The notes beneath the pieces are model-generated. The model saw nothing but the letters and a program-made list of their open reading frames with translations, did not search any database and was not told the origin of the DNA. DNA of 20,912 nt from an uncultured Succinivibrio sp. Lineage in GTDB: Bacteria > Pseudomonadota > Gammaproteobacteria > Enterobacterales > Succinivibrionaceae. Every line of letters starts with the position of its first letter. Position 1 is the stretch's first letter. The position numbers were made by a program, and so were the translations under genes. The stretch is from positions 1-20,912 of the forward strand of contig CAAECI010000076.1 of the NCBI GenBank assembly GCA_900754255.1, read 5' to 3'. This document shows positions 6,048-14,266 of this stretch, piece by piece.

Positions 6048-8330
6048 ATGCACAGGATCCTTTCCAATCTTAATGAAGAGCAGGCTCAAGCCGCTGCCGC
6101 CACCGAAGGATATATACGCGTATCGGCAGGTGCCGGTACTGGCAAAACCTCAGCGCTTACCTCCCGTTATGCTTATATCATAAGCGCACTTGGGATCTCT
6201 CCGCGCAATGCTCTCTGCGTTACCTTTACTAATAAGGCCGCCGGCGAAATGAAGGGGCGTATTTGCAAACTCTGCGGCGAGCATGTCGAGCCTATGGTTG
6301 CAACCTTCCACGGCTTTTGCTGTGAGTTTTTGCGCGCCGAGGCCGAGGCTTTGGGGTGGTCCTGCAAATTCTCATTATGGGCCGTATCCGATGTACGTGA
6401 GACCCTAAAGACCATCTATGCCGAGCTCAAGGTCAACGGTCGCGATCTGACGCTAAAGGACTGCTGGGAATATATAGATTCCAAAAAATGTGCCGATCTT
6501 TCCTATGTCCATCTTATGCTGGCCCCGCAAACCGACAGCTTGTTCAAGCTCTCACAAACCACGCCGTCCCTAAAGGAACGCATTTTTTACCGTTATCTTT
6601 ATGTACAGCGCACGGCGGCAGCCTTGGATTTTGATGATCTCATAGCCTTTACTCTGTATCTTTTGCAAAACAACGAGGAGGTGCGCCTGCGCTGGCAAAA
6701 ACGCCTCGAATACGTGATGGTGGACGAGTTTCAGGATATAGATGCGCAGCAGTACGAATTGGTGGAGATCCTCGCAGGATATCACGGAAATTTGTTCATA
6801 GTAGGTGATCCCGATCAGACCATTTACTCCTTTCGCGGAGCCGACGTTAAATTCTTCACCGAGTTCCCGCAGCGGCATGTCGATGCAAAATGCTTTTATT
6901 TTGTTAAGAATTATCGCTCCTCACGCGAAATTTTGGATGCGGCGCATACCCTTATAAGCCATAACCCCGATCACGGACGCAAGCGTCTGACGGCCGAACG
7001 TCGCGACATAGCTATGCAGGACATGGTTAAGATCATGATCCCGCATTCCTCAGGGAACGAGGATGAAAGCGAGGCTTCATCGTTGCTTAGGATCATGGGC
7101 GGACATGTCAAAACCGATCCCGTCTATGATCCTAAGTTTCAATTCGTCGATGAGGAGATTGTAAGCGCCAAGCCTGCCGTGGTGCATACGGCAAGCCCGC
7201 AGGCCGAGGCCTCGTATATTGCCGATGAGATTGCGGCGTTATATGAAAAATTGCCGCATGCCGACGTGGCTGTTTTATATCGTGCATCTCATGTTGCAAC
7301 CGAGCTTGAGCGCGCGCTTATTGCCAAGGACATAAAATACCGCATTCTAAGCGGGACGGCTTTTTTGGAAAGACATGAAATAAGACTTATCAATTCATAT
7401 ATGCGACTTTGCTTGAATCCTGAGGATGATATCGCTTTTCGTTATGCAGTTAACGAGCCGCGCCGCGGGTTCGGCAAAAGAAGATTGGAGCGATTGACGG
7501 CGGATGCTCTTGAGAACGAACATGCGCTGTTTACGGAGCTTTTGCAGCACCTAGATGATCCACTCTACGTCGGTAAAACCTCAATGCGTGCCTTCGTTCA
7601 GGGGGTAGTCGATCTTAATGCAAGGATCACCTCGTTAAAGCCCACGCGCGCTTTGGATGCGGTGCTCAATACCTTCCTCTTGGAGGAGCATTGGAAGGAT
7701 GCCGGGGACGAACAGAGCCTCGAGGGTACGGCCGTTTTCAGACAGCTTGCCTATGATTTTGAGGAAAACGAGGGTGAAAGCACCAATGTGGCGGATTTTT
7801 TATCTCACGTAGCCTTAAGCTCGCAAGATCTCGGAGATGAGCATAACGTGGTGCGTCTTATGACCGTTCATGCCTCCAAAGGACTTGAATTTGATTATGT
7901 ATTTTTGGCAGGTCTTAACGACGGGATCTTCCCGTCGGCCAAAACCTCTACCCCGGGAGAGATCCAGGAGGAAAGGCGTCTTATGTATGTGGCTATGACC
8001 CGCGCCAAAAAACAACTCTTTATAACCGAAAGCCGGGGCTTTGTGCGCGGCGGGGTAGAGAACGAGCCCTCGAGGTTTTTATCGGATTTGAAGCATGATG
8101 AGATCGTGGAGATAGGCGATCGCGCCGCCCGCAACCGCTATGCCGCGGCCGCTGAAGATGTCGCCTCCTTTAAAGAAAACGATAGGGTATTCCATGAGAT
8201 CTTCGGGCCGGGCACCGTACGACAGGTCAACAGTGCCCACCGTGAGTATGAGATCGTCTTTGATCTTAAGGAGCGGGTGCGCACCATGTCCTTTTCCGCC
8301 CCGCTTGAAGAATATAAGGATCAGTCGTGA
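6048..8330 (+). CDS. UvrD/Rep/PcrA-like superfamily 1 DNA helicase
   Basis: The product has 760 residues. Helicase motifs appear in order: LNEEQAQAAAA (Q-motif, from about 8), Walker A AGAGTGKT (27-34), TFTNKAAGEMK (Ia), Walker B DEFQD (226-230), VGDPDQTIYSFRGA (III), NYRS (IV), VVRLMTVHASKGLEFDYVFLAG (V) and EERRLMYVAMTRAK (VI). The C-terminal tail (about 705-745), NDRVFHEIFGPGTV, is the Tudor-like RNA-polymerase-binding segment known from PcrA/UvrD. The enzyme moves 3' to 5' on DNA and works in repair or removal of bound proteins. Around residues 320-365 is an acidic insert not usual in UvrD. Which of UvrD, Rep or a third paralogue it is cannot be decided here. AAAAGAGA lies just before the ATG. 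Its stop overlaps the convergent ZIP gene by 10 bases. Confidence 0.88.
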   Translation: MHRILSNLNEEQAQAAAATEGYIRVSAGAGTGKTSALTSRYAYIISALGISPRNALCVTFTNKAAGEMKGRICKLCGEHVEPMVATFHGFCCEFLRAEAEALGWSCKFSLWAVSDVRETLKTIYAELKVNGRDLTLKDCWEYIDSKKCADLSYVHLMLAPQTDSLFKLSQTTPSLKERIFYRYLYVQRTAAALDFDDLIAFTLYLLQNNEEVRLRWQKRLEYVMVDEFQDIDAQQYELVEILAGYHGNLFIVGDPDQTIYSFRGADVKFFTEFPQRHVDAKCFYFVKNYRSSREILDAAHTLISHNPDHGRKRLTAERRDIAMQDMVKIMIPHSSGNEDESEASSLLRIMGGHVKTDPVYDPKFQFVDEEIVSAKPAVVHTASPQAEASYIADEIAALYEKLPHADVAVLYRASHVATELERALIAKDIKYRILSGTAFLERHEIRLINSYMRLCLNPEDDIAFRYAVNEPRRGFGKRRLERLTADALENEHALFTELLQHLDDPLYVGKTSMRAFVQGVVDLNARITSLKPTRALDAVLNTFLLEEHWKDAGDEQSLEGTAVFRQLAYDFEENEGESTNVADFLSHVALSSQDLGDEHNVVRLMTVHASKGLEFDYVFLAGLNDGIFPSAKTSTPGEIQEERRLMYVAMTRAKKQLFITESRGFVRGGVENEPSRFLSDLKHDEIVEIGDRAARNRYAAAAEDVASFKENDRVFHEIFGPGTVRQVNSAHREYEIVFDLKERVRTMSFSAPLEEYKDQS

Positions 8331-9058
8331 GCTGCCAGTAAAAGGCTGAGGATCGCGCCTAGGGCAATAAGCACAAAGCGACAAAGCGAGCGCAGGCGAT
8401 TTTTCCCTGCGCGCAGGCGCGGCAAAATATCGCTTAGAGCTACATACATGAAGCTTGCGGCAGAAACTGCCAGCACAAAGGGCAGGAGATGCTCAAAGCC
8501 GTGCAGTACGGCCAGGGCTATGCCCGCACCTATAAGAGATCCGCTCAGCGCCGTAGCATTTACGCAAAAGGCGCCTTTTTTGGACATGCCCAAGGTGATC
8601 ATAAGGGCATAATCTCCCACCTCATGAGGGATTTCATGCATGATCACGGCGGCAGTTACGGCTATTCCCACGTGCGGATCGGACATAAATGCGGAGGCAA
8701 TGACCACGCCGTCACAGACGGTATGTAAAAAGGATCCCGAGAGCAAAGCCGCTCCGCCTTGTCCCAAGGCTCCGTGAGGCTTGCTCGATCCGTGCTCGTG
8801 AGGCGCAAACAGCATTTCAAACAGCGTCAGTATTAAGATCGCACATAAGGCTGTGATCCCAATGGCATGCGGCTCCTCATAGGCCTCCATGGCCTCGGGA
8901 AGCACGTGGCCAAGTCCCAATGCCAAAATAAAGCCGGCAGCGACAAGGGACAGCGGTAAAGAGCTTTTTTCGATGAAGCCTTTGCCCGAGGCTGCACATA
9001 GAAGGGCGGCTACAAGCGGGGCGGTAATACAGGCAAGTGTTACGTATGCGATGATCAT
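8321..9058 (-). CDS. ZIP-family metal transporter with LIV-1-type motif
   Basis: The product has 245 residues, mostly hydrophobic, with about seven or eight membrane segments. The metal-binding pair of the ZIP family is clear: HTVCDG in TM4 (112-117) and HEIPHEVGD in TM5 (141-149). The latter fits the HEXPHEXGD signature of the LIV-1 (LZT) subfamily rather than the ZupT form. A cytoplasmic loop carries histidines (PHEHGSSKPHG, 86-96), a usual metal-sensing or metal-shuttling loop. The likely role is uptake of zinc or related divalent metals across the inner membrane. It starts 14 bases after the folP stop with only a weak ribosome site, so it probably depends on folP transcription and coupled translation. 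It overlaps the helicase gene tail-to-tail. Confidence 0.85.
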   Translation of the reverse strand: MIIAYVTLACITAPLVAALLCAASGKGFIEKSSLPLSLVAAGFILALGLGHVLPEAMEAYEEPHAIGITALCAILILTLFEMLFAPHEHGSSKPHGALGQGGAALLSGSFLHTVCDGVVIASAFMSDPHVGIAVTAAVIMHEIPHEVGDYALMITLGMSKKGAFCVNATALSGSLIGAGIALAVLHGFEHLLPFVLAVSAASFMYVALSDILPRLRAGKNRLRSLCRFVLIALGAILSLLLAAHD

Positions 9059-9072
9059 GGCAGGCTCGTTTA

Positions 9073-9909
9073 TTAAAGGGCACTCTCTTTCATCGCATTG
9101 AATACTTCAAGCGCTTCGGCCGTCGCGGCCACGTCGTGGACTCTTACCATGCAGGCGCCCTTCATTACGCTTATAAGATGCCCGCTTACGCTTGAGATCA
9201 CGCGCTCTGAGGCCTTCTGTACTCCCGTTGCCGCTCCGAGCATGGATTTGCGCGAGAGGGCCGAGAGCAGAGGGTAACCCAGCGCACACAGCTCCTGCAA
9301 CGAATTCAACAGAATATAGTTGTCCTTAACGTTTTTTCCAAAGCCAAAGCCCGGATCCAAAATGATATTTTCGTGTTTAATCCCGGCCTGCAGAGCGGCA
9401 TCTGCCCGCTCAAGCAAAAAATCTCGGACCTCCGTGACTACGTTTTTATACACGGGACATTGCTGCATGGTTCGCGGCTGTCCCAGCATGTGCATAAGGA
9501 TCACGGGGATATTGAGCGCGGCGGCCTTTTCCAAGGCTCCCTCCCTGCGTAAGGCGCGTATATCGTTCCAAATATGGGCGCCCTCGTCATAGGCTGCCTG
9601 CATCAACTCGGGAGAGGAGGTATCCACCGAGATCATCACGTCAAGGGAGGAGGCAATTTTGCGTACTACGGGGATCACGCGCGCCATTTCCTCCTGTGTG
9701 CTCACGTCCAAGGCCCCGGGGCGGGTGGATTCTCCGCCGATGTCGATGACGTCGGCTCCGTCTGCAACCATTTTGGCGGCATGATCATAGGCCTTGTCCG
9801 TATCATTCCATAATCCGCCGTCTGAAAACGAATCCGGAGTGACGTTTAATATTCCCATGATCGCAGGGCGGTCAAGCTTCAAGCTCCTGCCGCGTGAATT
9901 GATTTGCAT
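9073..9909 (-). CDS. folP: Dihydropteroate synthase
   Basis: The product has 278 residues when started at the ATG at 9909, which has GGAGG (9919-9923) nine bases upstream; a longer in-frame start at 9936 lacks this. Signature 1, IMGILNVTPDSFSDGG (17-32), and signature 2, GADVIDIGGESTRPG (51-65), are intact, as are SVDTS, NDIRAL, LMHMLGQPRTMQ, LDPGFGFGKN, SRKSMLG and the C-terminal VRVHDVAAT. The enzyme joins p-aminobenzoate to hydroxymethyl-dihydropterin pyrophosphate in folate synthesis and is the sulfonamide target. In E. coli folP is followed by glmM; here the next gene is a ZIP transporter. A small dyad (catgc/gcatg, 9925-9937) adjoins the ribosome site. Confidence 0.95.
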   Translation of the reverse strand: MQINSRGRSLKLDRPAIMGILNVTPDSFSDGGLWNDTDKAYDHAAKMVADGADVIDIGGESTRPGALDVSTQEEMARVIPVVRKIASSLDVMISVDTSSPELMQAAYDEGAHIWNDIRALRREGALEKAAALNIPVILMHMLGQPRTMQQCPVYKNVVTEVRDFLLERADAALQAGIKHENIILDPGFGFGKNVKDNYILLNSLQELCALGYPLLSALSRKSMLGAATGVQKASERVISSVSGHLISVMKGACMVRVHDVAATAEALEVFNAMKESAL

Positions 9910-9983
9910 GATCTGTTTCCTCCGCATGCTATGCATGTTTGCAACAAAAAATTGTGCGAAAAAAGATTTTTACACGAAAACAC

Positions 9984-9993
9984 TGCGTACGCA
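9984..9993. promoter_or_regulatory. Palindrome in the folP upstream region
   Basis: tgcgtacgca is a perfect 10-bp palindrome about 80 bases upstream of the folP start, overlapping a possible -35 (TTGCGT on the minus strand). It could be an operator. It may also be chance, since the short gap to dnaT contains several symmetric words. Confidence 0.25.
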
Positions 9994-10010
9994 ACGTATT
10001 GTAGGTGCTT

Positions 10011-10622
10011 TCACATTTTTTGGGCGCGATATGAATTGCCCATGCTTGGCGCTATCGGCACGGAGTCGTTTTGAGCTGTTGCGGCCTTGATATTACCGCC
10101 TCCGCGCGCCTTAGCTTGGCGGGAGCGTTGCAGGCGTTGAGCGAAGGCACGTTCCCAGGCCGTTTGCGAGCGCTCCTCGGGACGGGCGTTCCAGTAGGCG
10201 CGAAAGGAGCGTAATTCCGTACTGCTGTAATCCGTATTCTCAAGACCGCAGATGAGACAATTTTGGGTAAAGGAGGGCCCCGGAGTCCAATCGTTGTGCA
10301 TTTTAAAGGGACGACTGGGAAGATCCTTAAGGCTGTCTTCAAAAAAAGGATAAGACAAGGCGCAACCCTCAAACGAAGCATTTTGATCCTTGCGTCTTAT
10401 AAACCCCTCGCGTTCAAGCTCTAAAAGAGCCATCACCGCAAGCCTGGGATCTCCTGAGGTGGGGAAAAACGGAGACGAGTTTTCAAGATATATGCACAGC
10501 TCGTTGATGCTGATCCCCTTTATGCCGCGTTCAAGACGCGGTCTTATGAAAAAGGCGTAAAGCGATCGCGACAGGTGACTTAGGCTTCCCGAGCAAATAT
10601 GTTTCAACTCGACGGCATTCAT
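10011..10622 (-). CDS. dnaT: DnaT-like primosomal protein
   Basis: The product has 203 residues. The region from about 105 to 170 carries the DnaT C-terminal single-strand DNA-binding pattern: FKMHNDWTPGPSF, YSSTELRSFRAYWNA and TAWERAFAQRLQRS, matching the family form DWxPxxxF ... F..YW ... W...F...L. DnaT helps load DnaB during PriA/PriB-dependent replication restart. The N-terminal 95 residues differ from the E. coli oligomerisation domain. They read as a helical, winged-helix-like segment (ISINELCIYL ... LAVMALLELEREGFIRRK), so the architecture is the DnaT-like one seen outside the enterics. The C-tail after about 172 is glycine-rich and disordered. The ribosome site is poor. Expression from the upstream dehydrogenase (106-base gap) is possible. 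Confidence 0.7.
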   Translation of the reverse strand: MNAVELKHICSGSLSHLSRSLYAFFIRPRLERGIKGISINELCIYLENSSPFFPTSGDPRLAVMALLELEREGFIRRKDQNASFEGCALSYPFFEDSLKDLPSRPFKMHNDWTPGPSFTQNCLICGLENTDYSSTELRSFRAYWNARPEERSQTAWERAFAQRLQRSRQAKARGGGNIKAATAQNDSVPIAPSMGNSYRAQKM

Positions 10623-10728
10623 AGCAGAAGTTCGTGGCCTCTTACGGTGAAATTTTGAAAAAGTCCCCGGTCGTTTGAAAAATACGGCCCGAGGCGCACG
10701 ATCTTACAGCTTACGGCGTGAGTATGCA

Positions 10729-11673
10729 TCAACTCTCAAGCTCCTTCACACAGGTCTTTACACTTTTGTCCAGAAGATAGGAGCGCACGTTCGCAAGTAC
10801 CAAATCGGCCATGGCATCTCGTGAGGCATAGGTTGCCGAGGCTACATGCGGCAGTAAGAGGGCGTTGTCAAAACGTAAAAGACCGTGCGGGAGCAATGGT
10901 TCGCGTTCAAAAACGTCAAGACCGCAGCCGGATAGACGATTGGCGGCCAAGGCCTGCTCAAGGGCAGCGGTGTCGACATTAGATCCGCGTCCGACGTTCA
11001 CAAGATATCCGTCGGGACCTAAGGCGTCAATCACCTCCTTATCTATTATGTGGAAGGTGCTGCTTCCGCCCGGAAGTACGGAGATGAGGGCCTGCGCCCA
11101 TGAGGCCAAGTCCTTAAGCGATGAATAATAGGTATATGGCAGAGAGTGATTGTGGCGGGCAAAATAGGCGATCTCGCAACGAAAGCCGTTATGAAGTCGC
11201 GATGCAATTTCCCGTCCTATGGCCCCCATACCCGCGATGCCGACTCTCATACCGGTAAAGGCGGGGGTTATGGCCTTTGCACGCGTGAGCCAACGGCCGC
11301 TCTTTAAATGTCTGTATGCGGCGGGAAACTCACGAACCGTATTCAAAAGTAAGGCCACGGCGGTATCAGCCACGTCGTCCTTCATGACACCGGGAGTATT
11401 GGTAACGAGGATGCCGCGATCCTGGCAGGATTTGACGTCCACACCGTCATAGCCCGTGCCGTAGACGCTTATAAGCTCAAGCTTGGGCATGGAATTGATA
11501 AGAGCGGCATCCGCACGGCTGCCTCCCGAGCAGATCATGATCTGCGCCTCTTTAAGCCAAAGCTCCAAGGAGGCGTCATCGGCTCGGTGCATGAAGAGAA
11601 TGTCGCCTATTTCCTGCAGGGCATCTAAAAAATATTTTTGCAGAGGGGCCTGAGTATTGATAAGGATACGCAT
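10729..11673 (-). CDS. D-isomer-specific 2-hydroxyacid dehydrogenase (hydroxypyruvate/glyoxylate reductase type)
   Basis: The product has 314 residues. The catalytic domain ends bracket a Rossmann domain (about 100-285). The dinucleotide motif GMGAIG is at 148-153. Catalytic residues of the family are R229 in VNVGRGS, E258 in DVFEREP and H276 in LLPHVASAT. VYGTGYDGVDV and TNTPGVMKDDVADTAVALLL are family signatures. An Arg at the end of strand 2 (FARHNHS) suggests NADPH preference, as in glyoxylate/hydroxypyruvate reductases. The substrate is not certain. The ATG at 11673 is preceded by AGGAG six bases away on the minus strand. It is divergent from the BMP operon across a 341-base gap. Confidence 0.88.
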   Translation of the reverse strand: MRILINTQAPLQKYFLDALQEIGDILFMHRADDASLELWLKEAQIMICSGGSRADAALINSMPKLELISVYGTGYDGVDVKSCQDRGILVTNTPGVMKDDVADTAVALLLNTVREFPAAYRHLKSGRWLTRAKAITPAFTGMRVGIAGMGAIGREIASRLHNGFRCEIAYFARHNHSLPYTYYSSLKDLASWAQALISVLPGGSSTFHIIDKEVIDALGPDGYLVNVGRGSNVDTAALEQALAANRLSGCGLDVFEREPLLPHGLLRFDNALLLPHVASATYASRDAMADLVLANVRSYLLDKSVKTCVKELES

Positions 11674-12014
11674 GATGTACTCCTTGTTCTGATTGTTGTA
11701 TGTTTTTACATGCTTTTATGAGTTGATTGCACCCATGTACCCGCACAGGGATCTCGGGGGGCAGCAAATAAAGTCATGCGCATAAGCTCTTTATCTAGGC
11801 ATTATGTACCTTTTTGGGAGTTTAACCAAAAAAATGCGCCCTCGATTGGGCAATAGGGTTATTTTCTACTACAATCAGAAAAGTATCAAAGCTCAGTGCC
11901 AAGAAAGAGCAATCGCTTGAGGCATAAAAGGCACGAGCCCGACGCGGGAATTTGCTCGGGATTTTGAGAAAACGCATACTTCTGCAAAAAAAATAGCGCG
12001 CAAGGTAGGATTTT
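11674..12014. other. Divergent intergenic region upstream of the BMP operon
   Basis: This 341-base gap holds the promoters of the minus-strand dehydrogenase and the plus-strand BMP operon. TACAAT (11870-11875) with TTGGGC (11846-11851) 18 bases upstream is the best plus-strand promoter guess and would give a leader of about 130 bases. Within that leader cgagc and gctcg (11933-11959 region) can pair, without a T-run. No small gene is supported. Confidence 0.4.
11846..11875 (+). promoter_or_regulatory. Candidate promoter of the BMP-BMP-kinase operon
   Basis: TTGGGC (11846-11851), an 18-base spacer and TACAAT (11870-11875). The -10 matches five of six consensus bases; the -35 is weak, so an activator may be needed. 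It is the only good -10 in the 130 bases before the first gene. Confidence 0.35.
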
Positions 12015-13127
12015 ATGCTCGCATCGCTTATTAAATATTTCGCAGTGATCGTGGTTTTACCTGCGTTGTTGCTTGCCTCGGTGCTGACGATGGTGTTTTA
12101 TGGCGTTGACTCCAAGGAGGAAACGCTGCCTACCATAGCCTTGCTTCTTCCCGGAAAAATAAGCGATCCGGGGTGGAATCGCAGTATTTATCTTGATACG
12201 GAAAAGGCCTTCGTACAAAGCGGTATCGCCGAGATTGCCGTCGTGCAGGGCGTGAGCCTTGACAATGTGGCGCAGGCAATCGACAGCGTGCGCAAGCGTG
12301 ATATACACGCGGTTATTTTGGGCTTTGACAAATCCGATAAAAGAATTGAAAAGGTGATCGCCGCCAATACACAGATGCGTTTTGCGGGACTTTTTAAAAC
12401 CTTTGATTTCTACGGCAATTATTCGGCCTATGTGCCGCGTTGGATCTTCCCCGCTTATATGTCGGGCTTTGCGGCGGCATCGGTATCGCCCCGTGCACGC
12501 TTGGGGCTTGTAGCCGTAAATCGTGGCGCTCAGTCTACGGCGCTTATAAACGCCTTTGTGCTCGGTGCCAGAGCGGCTCTCCCGGGATGCATGGTGTATG
12601 TAGCCGGACTTGGAACTGCCGGGGCTGAAAGATCCGAAAGGGCCGAGCGGGAGGCCGTGGACAGACTGATTGATATTTGGGAGGTGGATTCCGTTGCCAC
12701 CATGTCCACTACAAGTGCGGTCTCGCGGCATGCCCTAGCACGTAAGATCCCGTATGTAGGCTTTATGGAGGCCGCCTCGGAGCGCCATCCCGAATATATG
12801 ATCGCCCACGTGCGCGTAAGCACCGATCGCATTTTTGCGGATATGGCCCGCGATTTCGAGTTCGGTCGTTTTTGTCGTGACGAGATCGCACAGTACGGTC
12901 TGCGCTCGGGGATCATCGGTTTTGACAGCTTTTCAGGCGGCATTGCCTCCCATGTCATGCGTGAGCTTAGAAGACTTGAGGAGTACTTTATTAACGACGG
13001 TACCATTTTTTCAGGTCCTATCCTTGATACTAACGGACGCGAGCGCGTGTCCGCAGGTGAGGTTTTGAGCGAGCGGGCCTTCATAAACGAAAGCTGGTAT
13101 GTTGACGGAACATACGAGGTGCCGTGA
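12015..13127 (+). CDS. Membrane-anchored BMP/PnrA-family binding protein (first of pair)
   Basis: The product has 370 residues. One N-terminal membrane segment (about 7-29, no lipobox Cys) is followed by a periplasmic type I binding-protein fold from about 38. The BMP/PnrA/Med pattern is seen in LPTIALLLPGKISDPGWNRSIYLDTEKAF, in the repeated search-for-ligand strands (DIHAVILGFD), in the YMSGFAAASVSPRARLGLVAV hinge (AYLAGxxAGxxTKTGxxGxV in the family) and in INAFVLGARAALP. Family members bind nucleosides for ABC uptake or act as sensors. No ABC transporter genes are present here and the anchor is a transmembrane helix rather than a lipid, so a receptor role is inferred. TAGGA lies five bases before the ATG. 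The stop overlaps the next ATG (TGATG). Confidence 0.75.
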   Translation: MLASLIKYFAVIVVLPALLLASVLTMVFYGVDSKEETLPTIALLLPGKISDPGWNRSIYLDTEKAFVQSGIAEIAVVQGVSLDNVAQAIDSVRKRDIHAVILGFDKSDKRIEKVIAANTQMRFAGLFKTFDFYGNYSAYVPRWIFPAYMSGFAAASVSPRARLGLVAVNRGAQSTALINAFVLGARAALPGCMVYVAGLGTAGAERSERAEREAVDRLIDIWEVDSVATMSTTSAVSRHALARKIPYVGFMEAASERHPEYMIAHVRVSTDRIFADMARDFEFGRFCRDEIAQYGLRSGIIGFDSFSGGIASHVMRELRRLEEYFINDGTIFSGPILDTNGRERVSAGEVLSERAFINESWYVDGTYEVP

Positions 13128-14266
13128 TGCGGGAGTTGGGACTTTTTTTTAAGATGGCTTTGCGGAAAGTATCCGCACCGTTGTGGATCATATTCTTTTT
13201 AGCCTGCTTGGTAGGAATTACGGCCTGGCTTCATGATACGGACAACATCAAGCAGGGGATCGCCGGACTTATTATTCCGGGGGAGCGCTATGCCGACGGC
13301 TGGTACGGAGCCAATTTCGATGCGGCCGTGCGCGCCTGTGATTCCATGGGATTTGATCTGAGAACCAAGGACGCCGTCGGCGAGAAGGAGGAGGATCTTT
13401 TTGCGGCCTGCGACGAGCTTTTGCGTATGGGCGCAAGATTAATCGTGCTCACGGGACCTGACGATCCCGAGAAATTCTATCCCTATATGCGCAACCACCC
13501 TTATGTACAGTTTTCAGGCTTTGATCTCAGCATCAGCTCCCCCAATTATCATCCGGTTTTCTTCCGTATCTATCAGGCCCGTTACCTAGCAGGGGTACTG
13601 GCAGGGCTGATGTCGCGATCCCATATGTTAGGCTTCGTGGCCGCCCGTCCCGATCCTGAGGTCGTGCGCGGGATCAACGCCTTTGCGCTGGGGGCCCAAA
13701 GCGTGCGTCCGCAAACTAAGGTGCTTGTAAAATGGACCGGGCATTGGTCTGATGAAAAGGCCGAGGAGCAGGCCGTGTTCGATCTTAAAAAGGCGCATGC
13801 CGATGTGATCTCCTATCATCAGCATGAGGAATATGTGCCGCGTACCGCCGAGCGCCTCAAGATCAATTTTATCGGCATGAGTATGATGCTTACGGGCTAT
13901 TCATCCCGTGCTCTGACCTCGGTGCTGTGCGATTGGGAGACCTATTATCGCCTGCTTTTACGCTCCTTGCGCGATCAAAGCTATGTTCCTCCGCTATGGG
14001 CCGGGATCGACTCCGGCGCCGTCGGACTTGCGCCTTTTTCCTCGCGGGTACCGCAGTCGGTGCGCAAGAAGGTTAATGAGGTCAAAGCGGATCTTATAAG
14101 TGGCAAAAAAAGGGTTTTTGCGGGGATGATCAAGGATAATCAGGGCATGCGACACGATTTTGCAAACGGTCTTGATGAGAATTCGCAGGCCCTTTTGCGT
14201 ATGAATTATCTGGTGGAAGGTGTGGAGACTTTACATGGCAGATCCGAAGAACCCGCAACAAGATAA
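13127..14266 (+). CDS. Membrane-anchored BMP/PnrA-family binding protein (second of pair)
   Basis: The product has 379 residues from the ATG at 13127; a GTG at 13124 is also in frame. Translation is coupled by TGATG to the previous stop and helped by GAGGTG (13116-13121). One membrane segment (about 17-37) precedes a BMP-like domain: IKQGIAGLIIPGERYADGWYGANFDAAVRAC, ARLIVLTGPDD, YQARYLAGVLAGLMSRSHMLGFVAA and VRGINAFALGAQSVRP. It is a divergent paralogue of the preceding protein, with the same order but little identity. The GWN of the ligand-loop signature is GWY here, so it may bind another ligand or form a heteromer. It overlaps the kinase-like gene by 32 bases. Confidence 0.75.
   Translation: MRELGLFFKMALRKVSAPLWIIFFLACLVGITAWLHDTDNIKQGIAGLIIPGERYADGWYGANFDAAVRACDSMGFDLRTKDAVGEKEEDLFAACDELLRMGARLIVLTGPDDPEKFYPYMRNHPYVQFSGFDLSISSPNYHPVFFRIYQARYLAGVLAGLMSRSHMLGFVAARPDPEVVRGINAFALGAQSVRPQTKVLVKWTGHWSDEKAEEQAVFDLKKAHADVISYHQHEEYVPRTAERLKINFIGMSMMLTGYSSRALTSVLCDWETYYRLLLRSLRDQSYVPPLWAGIDSGAVGLAPFSSRVPQSVRKKVNEVKADLISGKKRVFAGMIKDNQGMRHDFANGLDENSQALLRMNYLVEGVETLHGRSEEPATR

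Noticed and set aside
12057..12731. 224-residue minus-strand open frame
   Set aside because: It is antisense to the BMP domain; the plus-strand protein matches a family and has a ribosome site.
12530..13084. 184-residue minus-strand open frame
   Set aside because: It lies wholly inside the first BMP gene, has no ribosome site and has a composition typical of the antisense of a GC-richer gene.
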